Below, piece by piece: positions 9,787 through 19,274 of a DNA stretch of 50,014 bases. Origin of the DNA: Polaribacter sp. (GTDB lineage: Bacteria; Bacteroidota; Bacteroidia; Flavobacteriales; Flavobacteriaceae); NCBI GenBank assembly GCA_020740485.1, contig DYMN01000017.1, positions 1 through 50,014 of the forward strand. Reading direction: 5' to 3'. Position 1 is the stretch's first letter; each line of letters opens with the position of its first letter. The translations under genes and the position numbers were made by a program. A model generated the notes under the pieces. It had not been told where the DNA came from. It did not search any database and saw only the letters and a program-made list of their open reading frames with translations.

Positions 9787-11208
9787 CTATTGCATTAACT
9801 CACTCAAATTGATGAAATTATCAACTACTTCATAAGCGTATTCGTTTTCTATTAAATTTTGGTTAGCAATAAAGGTGTTTAACAACATTTTTTTAGTTTT
9901 AGTTTCTTCGGCAAATGCTACTTTTCGCATTTTTATTTCTTCTGCATATTTTTTAGTTATTTCAAAATTACTTTCATAAAATTTGCATTCACATAAATTG
10001 ATAGTTGCATCTTTCCTATCTATTATCAAATCAATTTGAAAACCATTAGTAGAATTTTTACTTTTAAAAAAACTTGAATTTTCTGAATATATATTCCTGA
10101 CACCCAATGCATTTTTGATTTCATTGACATGTTTTAAACAAAGTGATTCAAACGCATAACCTTTCCATATTTTATAAGATTGCGATTGTGAAATAGTTAT
10201 CCAAACCGTAGCATCTTTCTTTGCATTTTCTTTCATAAAACGATGATAAAAAACCGAAAATTCATCTATGAGTTTGTAGATACTTTCCCTTTTTTTTATT
10301 CCAAAAGGATGGTAATTGGCAACAAAACCCGTTAATAATAAGTCATTGATAGCACGATTAAAGTTGCCACCGGAAGTGATTTTGGTTTTTTGCATTAATT
10401 CCAAACGAGTTAAACCCTTCTGAGACAAGGCTAAAGCCTCTACTATACTTTCATGATTTGCCCAATTTTCGAACAGGGCTTTATAAAGATTTTGATATTC
10501 ATTTTTTAAAACACCATTGGTCTGAAAACAAAGACGTTCTATGGCTTTTGTTGGGCTCTCTCCCTTGCTGATTTGTTCCAAATAATATGGTAATCCACCC
10601 AAAGTCATATAAATTTCTGCTATTCCTGTGTCTGTAAATTGAATTCTTTTGGATTGAAAAAACAATTTTGTTTCTGCTAATGTAAAGGGTTCCAAATGAA
10701 TAGGAATTGTTACTCTATTATGAAATCCTCCTCTGTCATTTATTATTTTTTGAGTAATCCATGATGTCGCAGAACCACAAACCACCAAAATAAAATGCTT
10801 TTCTTGGGATAAATAATCGTTCCATAAATGGGCCAATAGTTGAATAAATCCGGATTTTGGGGTAGCAATCCAAGGTAATTCATCAATAAAAAGAACCTGT
10901 TTTTTGGTTTTGGGAAGTGTTTTTAAATAAGTTTTGAGTGATAAAAAAGCTTCTTGCCAATTTTTTATCGGTTCAATATTGGAAGCATTAACATTATGTT
11001 CTGTCAATTTTTGCACAAAATTCACCAATTGCATATTCATGGATACATTTTGTATTCCTGTCAACGTGAAACAAAAATTTTCCTTGTAAACTTCGCGTAC
11101 CAAATAGGTTTTCCCAACTCTTCTTCGCCCTGTTATGGCTATAAATGAAGACTTTTTTAGTTTTAATGCTTGTTGCATCAATTGGGTTTGCTGTATTCTT
11201 CCTATCAT
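9787..11208 (-). CDS. AAA-type ATPase with C-terminal PD-(D/E)xK-like domain (DUF234/DUF4143-type ATP-binding protein)
   Basis: The Walker A motif is GRRRVGKT (27-34), Walker B is LFIDE (106-110), and a sensor-like VVCGSATSWI follows. This is the archaeal-type/DEXX-box ATPase pattern. A winged-helix-like middle part leads to a C-terminal domain with D393 (FQIDLIID), E407 and K409 (ECK), the spacing of a PD-(D/E)xK nuclease core. The function of this family is not known; members are often isolated, variable accessory genes. Here the gene sits between two identical copies of a 54-bp terminator sequence (9712 and 11302), which suggests insertion or a local duplication. Its upstream region has two TATATTTG elements and a repeated ATAATTGGATTT. 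Confidence 0.85.
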   Translation of the reverse strand: MIGRIQQTQLMQQALKLKKSSFIAITGRRRVGKTYLVREVYKENFCFTLTGIQNVSMNMQLVNFVQKLTEHNVNASNIEPIKNWQEAFLSLKTYLKTLPKTKKQVLFIDELPWIATPKSGFIQLLAHLWNDYLSQEKHFILVVCGSATSWITQKIINDRGGFHNRVTIPIHLEPFTLAETKLFFQSKRIQFTDTGIAEIYMTLGGLPYYLEQISKGESPTKAIERLCFQTNGVLKNEYQNLYKALFENWANHESIVEALALSQKGLTRLELMQKTKITSGGNFNRAINDLLLTGFVANYHPFGIKKRESIYKLIDEFSVFYHRFMKENAKKDATVWITISQSQSYKIWKGYAFESLCLKHVNEIKNALGVRNIYSENSSFFKSKNSTNGFQIDLIIDRKDATINLCECKFYESNFEITKKYAEEIKMRKVAFAEETKTKKMLLNTFIANQNLIENEYAYEVVDNFINLSELMQ

Positions 11209-11210
11209 TT

Positions 11211-11273
11211 ATAATTGGATTTATCTATGCAAATATATGACTTATTTCCAAATATAAATATATAATTGGATTT
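11211..11273 (-). promoter_or_regulatory. Promoter region of the ATPase gene with two -7 elements and a flanking direct repeat
   Basis: TATATTTG occurs twice on the minus strand (11230-11237 and 11249-11256). The 12-mer ATAATTGGATTT (plus-strand reading) occurs at 11211-11222 and 11262-11273, so the two copies bracket both elements 51 bp apart. They could be operator half-sites. Confidence 0.45.
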
Positions 11274-11301
11274 TTCTCGTATGATAATACACATAAATCC
11301 A

Positions 11302-11355
11302 AAAAAAATCCCGTTCTGTCATTTACAAAACGGGATTTTAAATTTTAATGAAAAA
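11302..11355. terminator. Terminator copy B, part of a 54-bp direct repeat
   Basis: Identical over 54 bases to 9712-9765, with the same 11-bp stem. It begins directly after the stop codon of the DUF2892 gene, so this is the more likely original position. Confidence 0.85.
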
Positions 11356-11559
11356 TTATTTTTTTTCAATAGTGCTTTTGCCAAGTACAGTGTAAAGTGG
11401 ACAATACCCAATTAATGCGGTAACTAATAGCACAATGGCAACTACTGACAATACCCAAGAAAATCCACCTTGAACAACGCCAAAGAAATCTAATGCTGCT
11501 AATATTACAGCAAGTACAATACGAATAATTTTGTCTGTTTGACCTACATTTTTTGTCAT
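11356..11559 (-). CDS. DUF2892 / YgaP-type small membrane protein
   Basis: 67 residues. The N-terminal MTKNVGQTDKIIRIVLAVI and the end IGYCPLYTVLG are the DUF2892 signature: two membrane helices around a short turn, with the conserved Cys-Pro. The domain is also found fused to rhodanese in YgaP. It has no established biochemical role when alone. An exact -7 element (TACTTTTG, 11592-11599) lies 32 bp before the ATG. Confidence 0.9.
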   Translation of the reverse strand: MTKNVGQTDKIIRIVLAVILAALDFFGVVQGGFSWVLSVVAIVLLVTALIGYCPLYTVLGKSTIEKK

Positions 11560-11591
11560 AATTTTAATGGTTTAATGGTTAATTATAATGC

Positions 11592-11599
11592 CAAAAGTA
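11592..11599 (-). promoter_or_regulatory. -7 promoter element (TACTTTTG) of the DUF2892 gene
   Basis: Exact TAnnTTTG match on the minus strand, 32 bp before the start codon. Confidence 0.55.
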
Positions 11600-11631
11600 A
11601 TAAAAAAAAATCGATTGTTTTAGAAAAATAA

Positions 11632-12138
11632 CTAAAATATTATATTACCACTTTCAGAATTGCTATTTAAAATCAAACTTCTATAAGTCCCAAAGGCTTT
11701 TACCTTAACTATATTTTCCTGAGTTGGAAAAACATCAATCAAAGTGGCGTTTCTTATTTTAATCGTTTTAAAAGGAGCTACATTTTTAATTTCCATATAG
11801 ATATAGATCATATCTTTTTCATATTCTTTCCCTACAAAAATGTAATTCTGTGTTTTGCCTTCTACAATAAGCTCAAATTTGGTTTTAATGTATCTTTCAA
11901 TTAAACTGTTTGAATCCTTAGCCTCTCTTTCTGTGTTAAGTTCAAAGTCTTTTTTATAATTCTTTTTCAGAGTATTTTCCAAATCATCCACAAACAAACG
12001 CATGGTGATTTGTAAACTTTTTTCATTTTCTTTGTATTGAATATTTGTTAGGCTGTAGTATTCTTCGTGTTTAGCAAATGACATTGTAAATAAACCAAGT
12101 GTTACAAACCAAAAAATATTTTTAAAATGTTGAAACAT
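11632..12138 (-). CDS. DUF6702 family secreted protein
   Basis: 168 residues with a signal peptide (KNIFWFVTLGLFTMSFAKHE). The segment YYSLTNIQYKENEKSLQITMRLFVDDLE matches the start of DUF6702 proteins, a family typical of Bacteroidota with no known function. Members are small periplasmic or outer-membrane-associated proteins. The start codon overlaps by 12 bp the start of the divergent sialidase-like gene. Both starts are needed to keep the two signal sequences, so each 5' leader lies inside the other gene. Confidence 0.8.
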   Translation of the reverse strand: MFQHFKNIFWFVTLGLFTMSFAKHEEYYSLTNIQYKENEKSLQITMRLFVDDLENTLKKNYKKDFELNTEREAKDSNSLIERYIKTKFELIVEGKTQNYIFVGKEYEKDMIYIYMEIKNVAPFKTIKIRNATLIDVFPTQENIVKVKAFGTYRSLILNSNSESGNIIF

Positions 12139-13467
12139 ATCGCATTCAGTGTTTTTGTGATGATTCTAATAGGTTGTAAAACTAAGCAAATTGTTACAAA
12201 AACCAATGTGTTGAATCTCCCAAAAGAATTAAAAGTTACAAACGTAAAAATACACGAAAGCAATTTCTTGCTCTCAGATGCTTGTGAACCCTCTATTGTG
12301 GTAAATCCTTTGAATCCCAACAATATAATTGCAGGCAGTGTATTAGACAATGTTCATATTTCAAATGACGGAGGGCTTACTTGGCACACAAAAAACTTAA
12401 AGTCTGAAAAATACGGAGTATATGGCGATCCGTGTTTGATAGCCGATACATTTGGAAATCAATATTATTTACATCTTGCTAATCCGGATGGAAAAGCATA
12501 TAAAAGTTCCAAATTCTTAAATGCGATTGTGCTTCAAAAATCTATTGACGAAGGTAAAAATTGGAATGAAGGGCTTGGCATCGGACAAAATGGATTAAAA
12601 CAGCAGGACAAAGAATGGGCAACAACACATCCTATTACAGGTCAAATTTATGTAACGTGGACTGAATTTGACAAATACGCCAGTAAAAATCCGGAGGATA
12701 AAAGCAGAATTCGATTTGCCACTTCTACCGATTTTGGAGAGACCTTTACGGATGCTGTTACTATAGGTACGATGGAAGGCAATGCTTTAGACGATGACGG
12801 AACCACAGAAGGTGCAGTCCCTGCAGTGGATAACGAAGGAAATATCTATGTAGCTTGGGCTGTAAACAATCGCATTTATTTCAATAGTTCTCTCGACGGT
12901 GGGAAAACTTGGACTCCTGATGCTGTAGTCACAGACCAAATAGGAGGATGGGCTCAGAACATTCCAAGCATTGGAAGAGGCAATGGAATGCCGGTGACCG
13001 TTGTAGATAATTCAAATTCAAAATACAAAGGAACAATTTACATCAATTTTACTGACCAACGCAACGGAGAAAACAATACTGACGTATTCCTCATAAAATC
13101 AAAAGACATGGGAAAAACTTGGGACACCGCAAAGAAAGTAAACCAAGACCAAACCCAAAGCCATCAGTTTTTCACGTGGTTGTCCGTTGACCCCAAATCC
13201 GGTTATCTCTACATTATTTATTACGACCGAAGTAAATACACTGATAATCAAACTGATGTAGTACTTGCTATATCAAAAAATGGAGGAGATTCTTTTGAAA
13301 ATTACACTATTTCCGAAAGCCCTTTTTTACCAAGTGACAAAATTTTCTTTGGAGATTATAACAATATATCAGCTTATAATGGCATTATACGACCTATTTG
13401 GACCCGTTATGAAAAAGGGATATTGAGTATTTGGACTGCTTTAATCAATTTTAAAACAGAAGAATAA
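12127..13467 (+). CDS. Sialidase-like (BNR/Asp-box) lipoprotein
   Basis: 446 residues. The N-terminal lipoprotein signal ends in LIGC (Cys-17). At least six Asp-box-like repeats are visible: SNDGGLTW, SIDEGKNW, STDFGETF, SLDGGKTW, SKDMGKTW and SKNGGDSF. These build a six-bladed beta-propeller of the sialidase type. I did not find the arginine triad that would prove sialidase activity, so it may be another glycosidase or a non-catalytic propeller at the outer membrane. It diverges from the DUF6702 gene with overlapping 5' ends. Confidence 0.82.
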   Translation: MLKHIAFSVFVMILIGCKTKQIVTKTNVLNLPKELKVTNVKIHESNFLLSDACEPSIVVNPLNPNNIIAGSVLDNVHISNDGGLTWHTKNLKSEKYGVYGDPCLIADTFGNQYYLHLANPDGKAYKSSKFLNAIVLQKSIDEGKNWNEGLGIGQNGLKQQDKEWATTHPITGQIYVTWTEFDKYASKNPEDKSRIRFATSTDFGETFTDAVTIGTMEGNALDDDGTTEGAVPAVDNEGNIYVAWAVNNRIYFNSSLDGGKTWTPDAVVTDQIGGWAQNIPSIGRGNGMPVTVVDNSNSKYKGTIYINFTDQRNGENNTDVFLIKSKDMGKTWDTAKKVNQDQTQSHQFFTWLSVDPKSGYLYIIYYDRSKYTDNQTDVVLAISKNGGDSFENYTISESPFLPSDKIFFGDYNNISAYNGIIRPIWTRYEKGILSIWTALINFKTEE

Positions 13468-13579
13468 CATCAACATATATAATTGTTTATTAGTATTTTA
13501 GCATATTATAATGTTAAATTTTGCAATAATTTAATAAAATTCTCAAACCGCAAATCGCAAATCTAAAATTAAAAAGTAT

Positions 13580-13587
13580 TACCTTTG
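13580..13587 (+). promoter_or_regulatory. -7 promoter element (TACCTTTG) of accA
   Basis: Exact TAnnTTTG match followed by CG, 26 bp before the accA ATG. Confidence 0.6.
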
Positions 13588-13613
13588 CGTTACCAAAACC
13601 CTAATTTATAATT

Positions 13614-14567
13614 ATGGAATATCTAAATTTTGAACAACCGATCAAGGAATTGGAAGAGCAGTTGGAAACGTTGCAAAAAATGAAAGAAGAGAATGGAATT
13701 GATATATCGGATACCTCTAAAAAATTAGAAACAAAATTAGCCGATACACGAAAAGAAATATTCAGTAATCTATCTGCTTGGCAGAAAATTCAATTATCAC
13801 GCCATCCTTCACGCCCCTATACTTTAGAATATATTCAAAAAATATTTGGAGATACTTTTATGGAATTACATGGCGATCGTAATTTCAAAGATGACAAAGC
13901 CATGGTTGGTGGATTGGGCAAAATTGGAGATCAAAGCTTTATGGTAATAGGGCAGCAAAAAGGAGTGAATACCAAAATGCGTCAATATCGCAATTTCGGC
14001 ATGGCAAATCCTGAAGGATATCGCAAAGCGCTACGTTTGATGAAAATGGCAGAGAAATTTGAAATTCCGGTTGTTACACTACTTGATACGCCTGGTGCTT
14101 ATCCTGGAATAGAAGCTGAAGAACGCGGACAAGGTGAAGCTATTGCTCGCAATATTTTTGAAATGACCCGCTTGAAAACGCCAATAATTACAATCATAAT
14201 AGGTGAAGGGGCAAGTGGTGGCGCACTCGGAATAGGGGTCGGAGATAGAGTATACATGATGGAATTCACTTGGTATTCCGTAATTTCACCTGAAAGTTGC
14301 TCATCTATCTTATGGAGAAGCTGGGATTTTAAAGAAAAAGCAGCAGATGCTCTTAAACTCACAGCTCCGGATATGAAAGAACTCAAATTGATAGATGGTA
14401 TTATTAAAGAACCCCTTGGTGGTGCTCATGCTAACCCTGATCAAGCCATTGAATCAGTAAAAAATACCATTCTTAAAGCTTATAACGAACTCAAAAAACT
14501 CAAACCCGATGATTTAGTAAAAAAACGTATGAAAAAATACGTGGATATGGGCGTTTATGAGGATTAA
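13614..14567 (+). CDS. accA: Acetyl-CoA carboxylase carboxyltransferase subunit alpha
   Basis: Cytoplasmic subunit that, with AccD, transfers the carboxyl group from biotin-carrier protein to acetyl-CoA to give malonyl-CoA, the first step of fatty-acid synthesis. At 317 residues it has standard length. A coiled N-terminal segment (about 1-45) precedes the crotonase-fold domain. Clear signatures are [50 protein letters not shown] and [15 protein letters not shown], the oxyanion-hole region. The gene is followed after 18 bp by yjdM, so they may share a transcript. Confidence 0.97.
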   Translation: MEYLNFEQPIKELEEQLETLQKMKEENGIDISDTSKKLETKLADTRKEIFSNLSAWQKIQLSRHPSRPYTLEYIQKIFGDTFMELHGDRNFKDDKAMVGGLGKIGDQSFMVIGQQKGVNTKMRQYRNFGMANPEGYRKALRLMKMAEKFEIPVVTLLDTPGAYPGIEAEERGQGEAIARNIFEMTRLKTPIITIIIGEGASGGALGIGVGDRVYMMEFTWYSVISPESCSSILWRSWDFKEKAADALKLTAPDMKELKLIDGIIKEPLGGAHANPDQAIESVKNTILKAYNELKKLKPDDLVKKRMKKYVDMGVYED

Positions 14568-14585
14568 ATAATTAAAATAATATAT

Positions 14586-14927
14586 ATGTCTGATAAACAA
14601 TTACCTGTATGTCCAAAATGCGGTTCTGAATTTACCTACGAAAACGGTTATCTCTTGATGTGCCCCGAATGCGGACACGAATGGGATCCGAAAGATACTT
14701 CTGAAACAGATGCCAATGTGGTCAAAGATGCCAATGGAAATATCCTTCAAAATGGTGATTCTGTTATTATCGTTAAAGATTTACCGGTAAAAGGGGCTCC
14801 CAAACCTATAAAAGCCGGAACCAAGGTAAAAAATATCCGTCTTACCGACGGCGACCATAATATTGATTGTAAAATTGACGGATTTGGTGCTATGGCGTTG
14901 AAATCAGAATTTGTTCGAAAGAGTTAA
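14586..14927 (+). CDS. yjdM: Zinc ribbon protein YjdM (PhnA family)
   Basis: 113 residues. The N-terminal zinc ribbon has C9-P-K-C12 and C26-P-E-C29, followed by the PhnA domain ([21 protein letters not shown] and [17 protein letters not shown]). The old name PhnA came from an association with phosphonate genes, but the protein has no proven role in phosphonate breakdown and there are no phn genes here. It lies 18 bp downstream of accA on the same strand. Confidence 0.93.
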   Translation: MSDKQLPVCPKCGSEFTYENGYLLMCPECGHEWDPKDTSETDANVVKDANGNILQNGDSVIIVKDLPVKGAPKPIKAGTKVKNIRLTDGDHNIDCKIDGFGAMALKSEFVRKS

Positions 14928-14976
14928 TCTGAAAATTAGAAAATTTGTATATTGGCAAATTAATCTGCTATCCCGC

Positions 14977-15024
14977 TCACGCCATATCTTGATTTTCAAC
15001 TTGCGGAATCTCCGTTACACCTCG
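14977..15024. repeat. Short copy of a dispersed repeat (CACGCCA ... GATTTTCAACTTG)
   Basis: Shares CACGCCA and TTGATTTTCAACTTG-like segments with 45312-45362. It lies between the convergent yjdM and aroC genes. Confidence 0.45.
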
Positions 15025-15041
15025 ATTTGCTAATTAACTAA

Positions 15042-16085
15042 TTATCGTTGTAACCAAAAATCGGCTAATACAAAAGCAGTAAGTGCTTCCACAATAGGAA
15101 CTGCTCTCGGTACAACGCAAGCATCGTGACGGCCTTTGCCTTTTAAGTCCACCAAATTTCCGTGAATGTCTAATCCTTCGGTAGTTTGAATTAATGTAGC
15201 AACGGGCTTAAAAGCTACTCTAAAATAAATATCCATCCCGTTACTGATGCCACCTTGAATGCCACCTGAAAGATTGGTTTTTGTGGTTCCATCGGCATTG
15301 AACCTATCATTATGCTCACTGCCTTTCATCTTAGCGGCACAAAAGCCGGCTCCGTATTCAAACCCTTTTACCGCATTGATGCTCAACATGGCTTTGGCCA
15401 ATTCCGCTTGCAATTTATTAAAAATAGGCTCCCCTAATCCGACAGGGACACCTTGGGCTACACAAGTAATGGTGCCTCCAATAGTATCGCCTTGTTTTTT
15501 TATTTCAGCAATCAAATTTTCCATTTTTTCAGCAGATGCCAAGTCAGGACAACGAACGGCATTGGTTTCAGTTAATGAAAAATCTAAATCTTGATAGGGT
15601 TTGTCTATAAAAAGTTCGCCCACAGAAGAAGTGAAAGCATTTATTTTAATGTCTTTTATAATTTGTTTTGCAACAGCTCCGGCAACCACCCAATTGGCTG
15701 TTTCACGAGCAGAACTTCTCCCTCCTCCTCTATAATCACGATGTCCGTATTTTTGTTGATACGTAAAATCAGCATGCGACGGACGGAAAACCTCTTTTAT
15801 ATGCTGATAATCATCGGATCTTTGGGTTGTATTTTCAATAATGAAGCCAATGGAAGCTCCGGTAGTTTTTCCTTCAAAAATTCCGGATAGAAACTTCACT
15901 TCATCCGGTTCTTTGCGTTGCGTTACAATTTTGGATTGGCCGGGTTTACGACGATTAAGCTCTAATTGAATAGCATCAAAATCTAAAAGTATTCCTGCAG
16001 GCACACCATCTATAATGCCTCCTATTGCTGTTCCATGCGATTCTCCAAAAGTAGTAAGTTTAAGTCTATTCCCTAAAGTATTCAT
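15042..16085 (-). CDS. aroC: Chorismate synthase
   Basis: Last common step of the shikimate pathway: 5-enolpyruvylshikimate-3-phosphate to chorismate, using reduced FMN. The start [18 protein letters not shown] contains signature 1 (GESHG). Signature 2 is [27 protein letters not shown], at about residues 103-130. The C-terminal signature [16 protein letters not shown] is also complete. From the ATG at 16085 it has 347 residues, normal for the family. The frame continues to a TTG at 16109, but that TTG ends a TACTTTTG promoter element, so the ATG is preferred. Confidence 0.97.
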   Translation of the reverse strand: MNTLGNRLKLTTFGESHGTAIGGIIDGVPAGILLDFDAIQLELNRRKPGQSKIVTQRKEPDEVKFLSGIFEGKTTGASIGFIIENTTQRSDDYQHIKEVFRPSHADFTYQQKYGHRDYRGGGRSSARETANWVVAGAVAKQIIKDIKINAFTSSVGELFIDKPYQDLDFSLTETNAVRCPDLASAEKMENLIAEIKKQGDTIGGTITCVAQGVPVGLGEPIFNKLQAELAKAMLSINAVKGFEYGAGFCAAKMKGSEHNDRFNADGTTKTNLSGGIQGGISNGMDIYFRVAFKPVATLIQTTEGLDIHGNLVDLKGKGRHDACVVPRAVPIVEALTAFVLADFWLQR

Positions 16086-16106
16086 TGAATGTGTATCTTT
16101 AAAATT

Positions 16107-16114
16107 CAAAAGTA
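16107..16114 (-). promoter_or_regulatory. -7 promoter element (TACTTTTG) of aroC
   Basis: Exact TAnnTTTG match 21 bp before the ATG. It contains the false TTG start at 16109. Confidence 0.6.
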
Positions 16115-16249
16115 GTATTTTTTAATACTACTTAGTAATATTTTTACTACTCACATTAAAAAAGTGTCCCTATTTTATTTTTTTTTTGAAAAAAGTTATA
16201 GTTTTACAAATTCTATACGCTTTATAATATTGTAATTTCAGATTTTCAA

Positions 16250-19228
16250 ATGACCGGAAAAAGAATTTCATCACACCTATTTCTCCTCTTTGTTTGGTTA
16301 ATTTTCATCAATCATTCTCAAGTTAAAAATATAAAATATTACAATAATTCCTTTTGGATCAATAATTTAGATTCTATCCAACTCAAAAAAGTAAAAAATG
16401 TACTAATAACTCATGATAGTTTAGCTCAAAAAAAATGGGTAGATAGTATAATGAGCGGAATGTCTGTTAAAGATAAAATTGCACAACTCTTTATGGTTGC
16501 CGCTTATTCCAACAAAGACGCCTCCCATGAAAATCAAGTCAGAAAATGGATAGTGGAAAACAAAGTAGGTGGGCTAATTTTTATGCAAGGCACCCCTTAC
16601 AAGCAAGCTGTTTTAAACAATGAATATCAATCACTCAGCCTGATACCGCTACTCATTGGCTTTGACGGTGAATGGGGTTTGAATATGCGGTTGGACAGCA
16701 CTTATAAATTTCCGTGGAACTTGACCATAGGAGCTATCCGTGATAATAATTTGATAGAAAAAGCAGGAAAACGTATCGGACAACATTGCAAAAGATTGGG
16801 TATTCACATCAATTTTGCTCCGGTTGTTGACATCAACACCAATCCCTTAAATCCCATTATTGGGAATAGATCCTTCGGCTCTGACAAATACAATGTTACT
16901 GAAAAAGCAAAGCACTTTACCAATGGAATGCAAAGTGAAAACGTATTGGCTTGCGCTAAGCATTTTCCCGGACACGGCGAAACCGACAAAGATTCCCACA
17001 AAACACTTCCCACAGTAAATTTAAACAAAGATAGGTTGTTTGAAATCGAGCTTTTTCCCTATCATACCCTTATTAACGAAGGGGTAGCATCCGTAATGAC
17101 GGCTCATCTCAATGTTCCCGCATTGGAAAAAAACCCCAATATTCCGTCTTCTATGTCTTATACTATAGTTACGGATTTATTGAAAAACCAATTTCATTTT
17201 AACGGATTGATTTTTACAGATGCACTCAATATGAAAGGGGCTTCGCAGTTTAAATTACCGGGACAATTGGAATTAGCAGCTTTTCTCGCCGGAAATGATG
17301 TTTTGCTTTTCTCGGAATATGCATCCATTGCTATCGATACGCTTTTCAACGCTTATCAACGCAATGAATTTGATGACGAAAGACTCAATCATTCTGTTCG
17401 TAAAATTTTAAATGCCAAATATAAAGCAGGTTTATATAACCCCAAACCGATAGAATTGGAACATTTACAATCCGATTTGGTTCAAATAGAAGATGAAGTT
17501 TTAAATAGAAAATTATTCGACAATGCCATCACTTTAGTTGAAAATAACGGTGCCTACCCTGTTGAAAACTTAGAACAAAAAATTGGGTATTACGCTTTGG
17601 GTGGTGATGACGGGACTCCTTTCTTTGAAATGTTGAGAAAATATGCTGATGTAAGAAAAATAAGCAGTATAGCACGCGACAGATTAAAGCAATTTGACTT
17701 AATTATAATAGGCTATCACAAATCCGATACACACCCGTGGAAACAATTTCAAATGACAGAAGATGAAGTAAAGGTATTAGACGCTATATCAAATAATACC
17801 AAAACCATTCTTGCCGTTTTCACAAGCCCTTACGCTTTATTAAAAATTAAAGACTTTAAAAAATTCGACAACATTGTGGTTGCTTATCAAAACGCCTCAA
17901 TAGCACAAGAACTGACAGCGCAGAAGATTTTTGGGGCTTTAAAAACCAATGGAACACTCCCTGTTGTTATTAATGATAATATGCCTTTTGGTAAAGGTTT
18001 TCAAAAGGATGCCATAGGCAGATTGTCTTATGGTTTGCCTGAGGAAGTCGGTATGAGCAGCATGAAATTAAATAAAATAGACAGTGTCGCAAAACTTATT
18101 ATCGATAAAAAAATGGCTCCCGGAATGCAAATCCTCATAGCAAGACATGGAAAAGTGGTGTATCAAAAAGCCTTTGGTTATTTCACGTACGATAGTTTAC
18201 ATCCTGTAGATAACTATACGCTTTACGATTTAGCTTCTGTTACCAAGATTACAGCTGGTTTGCCTATGGTAATGAAAGCATACGAAGATGGAAAAATTAC
18301 TTTAGACGAAACTTTAGGACAAGCATTCCCACAATTGACTCAATCCAATAAAAAAGACATTACCTTTAGAGAAGCGCTCTCACATAAAAGCGGAATGATT
18401 GCTTGGATTCCTTATTATAAAAGAACCTTGGATTCCTTAACTAAAAAGCCGCTGCCTTTCTATTATTCGAATAATTATTCTGATACATACTCTATTCAAG
18501 TTGCCAAAGATTTATATGTAAATAAGGCAATAAAAGACACCATTTGGAATAGAATGATTTTATCCGATATGAAATCTAAATCCTATAGATACAGCGATTT
18601 GTTTTTTACGCTGTACAAAGATTTTGTAGAGCGAAATTATCAAACGGAATTAGATAAAATAGTGGAAACTGAATTTTATAAACCTTTAGGTGCTTATACA
18701 TTAACTTACAATCCACTACAAAAATTTGACCTCAATCGCATTGCCCCTACAGAGGAAGACCACTATTTTCGCTACCAGCACTTGCAGGGACATGTGCATG
18801 ATATGGCAGCGGCACTTTTAGGGGGTGTAAGCGGTCACGCCGGACTTTTTGGTGATGCCAACGATGTCGCTAAAATGATGCAAATGTATCTTCAAAATGG
18901 CTTTTACGGCGGAAAACAATATTTTAAAAAATCTACTATTGAAACTTTTAATTTCAGATATTACGCAAAAGAAAAAAACCGTCGCGGGTTAGGATTTGAC
19001 AAACCACAATTGGATAAAGACGAAAAAGCTACTTGCGGTTGTGTGTCGGAAAGTAGTTTTGGACACAGTGGGTTTACCGGAAATTATATTTGGGCCGATC
19101 CCGAAAGTGGGATTCTGTATGTATTCTTATCCAACAGAACCTATCCTACTATGGATAATAACAAAATGGTAAAAAGCAATATCAGAACTGAGATTCAAAA
19201 ATTGATTCAAGAAGCTATGGTAGATTAG
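16250..19228 (+). CDS. GH3 beta-N-acetylhexosaminidase (NagZ-like) fused to a serine hydrolase (beta-lactamase family) domain
   Basis: 992 residues in two enzyme modules behind an N-terminal hydrophobic export signal (about 8-22). Residues ~60-395 are a NagZ-type GH3 domain: KHFPGHG (237-243), the D-S-H dyad region (248-250) and FTDALNM with the likely nucleophile D324. Residues ~400-590 are a linker resembling the GH3 C-terminal domain. Residues ~600-990 are a class C beta-lactamase/transpeptidase fold with SVTK (663-666), YSD (781-783) and HSG (939-941). The probable role is removal of GlcNAc or peptide parts from cell-wall fragments outside the cytoplasm. This fusion is known in Bacteroidota. 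The LOG gene follows after 46 bp. Confidence 0.92.
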   Translation: MTGKRISSHLFLLFVWLIFINHSQVKNIKYYNNSFWINNLDSIQLKKVKNVLITHDSLAQKKWVDSIMSGMSVKDKIAQLFMVAAYSNKDASHENQVRKWIVENKVGGLIFMQGTPYKQAVLNNEYQSLSLIPLLIGFDGEWGLNMRLDSTYKFPWNLTIGAIRDNNLIEKAGKRIGQHCKRLGIHINFAPVVDINTNPLNPIIGNRSFGSDKYNVTEKAKHFTNGMQSENVLACAKHFPGHGETDKDSHKTLPTVNLNKDRLFEIELFPYHTLINEGVASVMTAHLNVPALEKNPNIPSSMSYTIVTDLLKNQFHFNGLIFTDALNMKGASQFKLPGQLELAAFLAGNDVLLFSEYASIAIDTLFNAYQRNEFDDERLNHSVRKILNAKYKAGLYNPKPIELEHLQSDLVQIEDEVLNRKLFDNAITLVENNGAYPVENLEQKIGYYALGGDDGTPFFEMLRKYADVRKISSIARDRLKQFDLIIIGYHKSDTHPWKQFQMTEDEVKVLDAISNNTKTILAVFTSPYALLKIKDFKKFDNIVVAYQNASIAQELTAQKIFGALKTNGTLPVVINDNMPFGKGFQKDAIGRLSYGLPEEVGMSSMKLNKIDSVAKLIIDKKMAPGMQILIARHGKVVYQKAFGYFTYDSLHPVDNYTLYDLASVTKITAGLPMVMKAYEDGKITLDETLGQAFPQLTQSNKKDITFREALSHKSGMIAWIPYYKRTLDSLTKKPLPFYYSNNYSDTYSIQVAKDLYVNKAIKDTIWNRMILSDMKSKSYRYSDLFFTLYKDFVERNYQTELDKIVETEFYKPLGAYTLTYNPLQKFDLNRIAPTEEDHYFRYQHLQGHVHDMAAALLGGVSGHAGLFGDANDVAKMMQMYLQNGFYGGKQYFKKSTIETFNFRYYAKEKNRRGLGFDKPQLDKDEKATCGCVSESSFGHSGFTGNYIWADPESGILYVFLSNRTYPTMDNNKMVKSNIRTEIQKLIQEAMVD

Positions 19229-19274
19229 AGAACAAAAAAATCAAAAAATTACAAAATATAACCACTATTCAATA

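Noticed and set aside
12102..12350. Minus-strand frame of 82 codons across the start of the sialidase-like gene
   Set aside because: It overlaps two supported genes and has no family features.
14928..15041. Possible small RNA or tRNA between yjdM and aroC
   Set aside because: No cloverleaf or stable fold could be drawn; the GC-richer part matches the dispersed repeat family.
16185..16207. Promoter of the GH3 fusion gene (TTTG and TAGTTTTA)
   Set aside because: The spacing is too short and the last base of the -7 element does not match.
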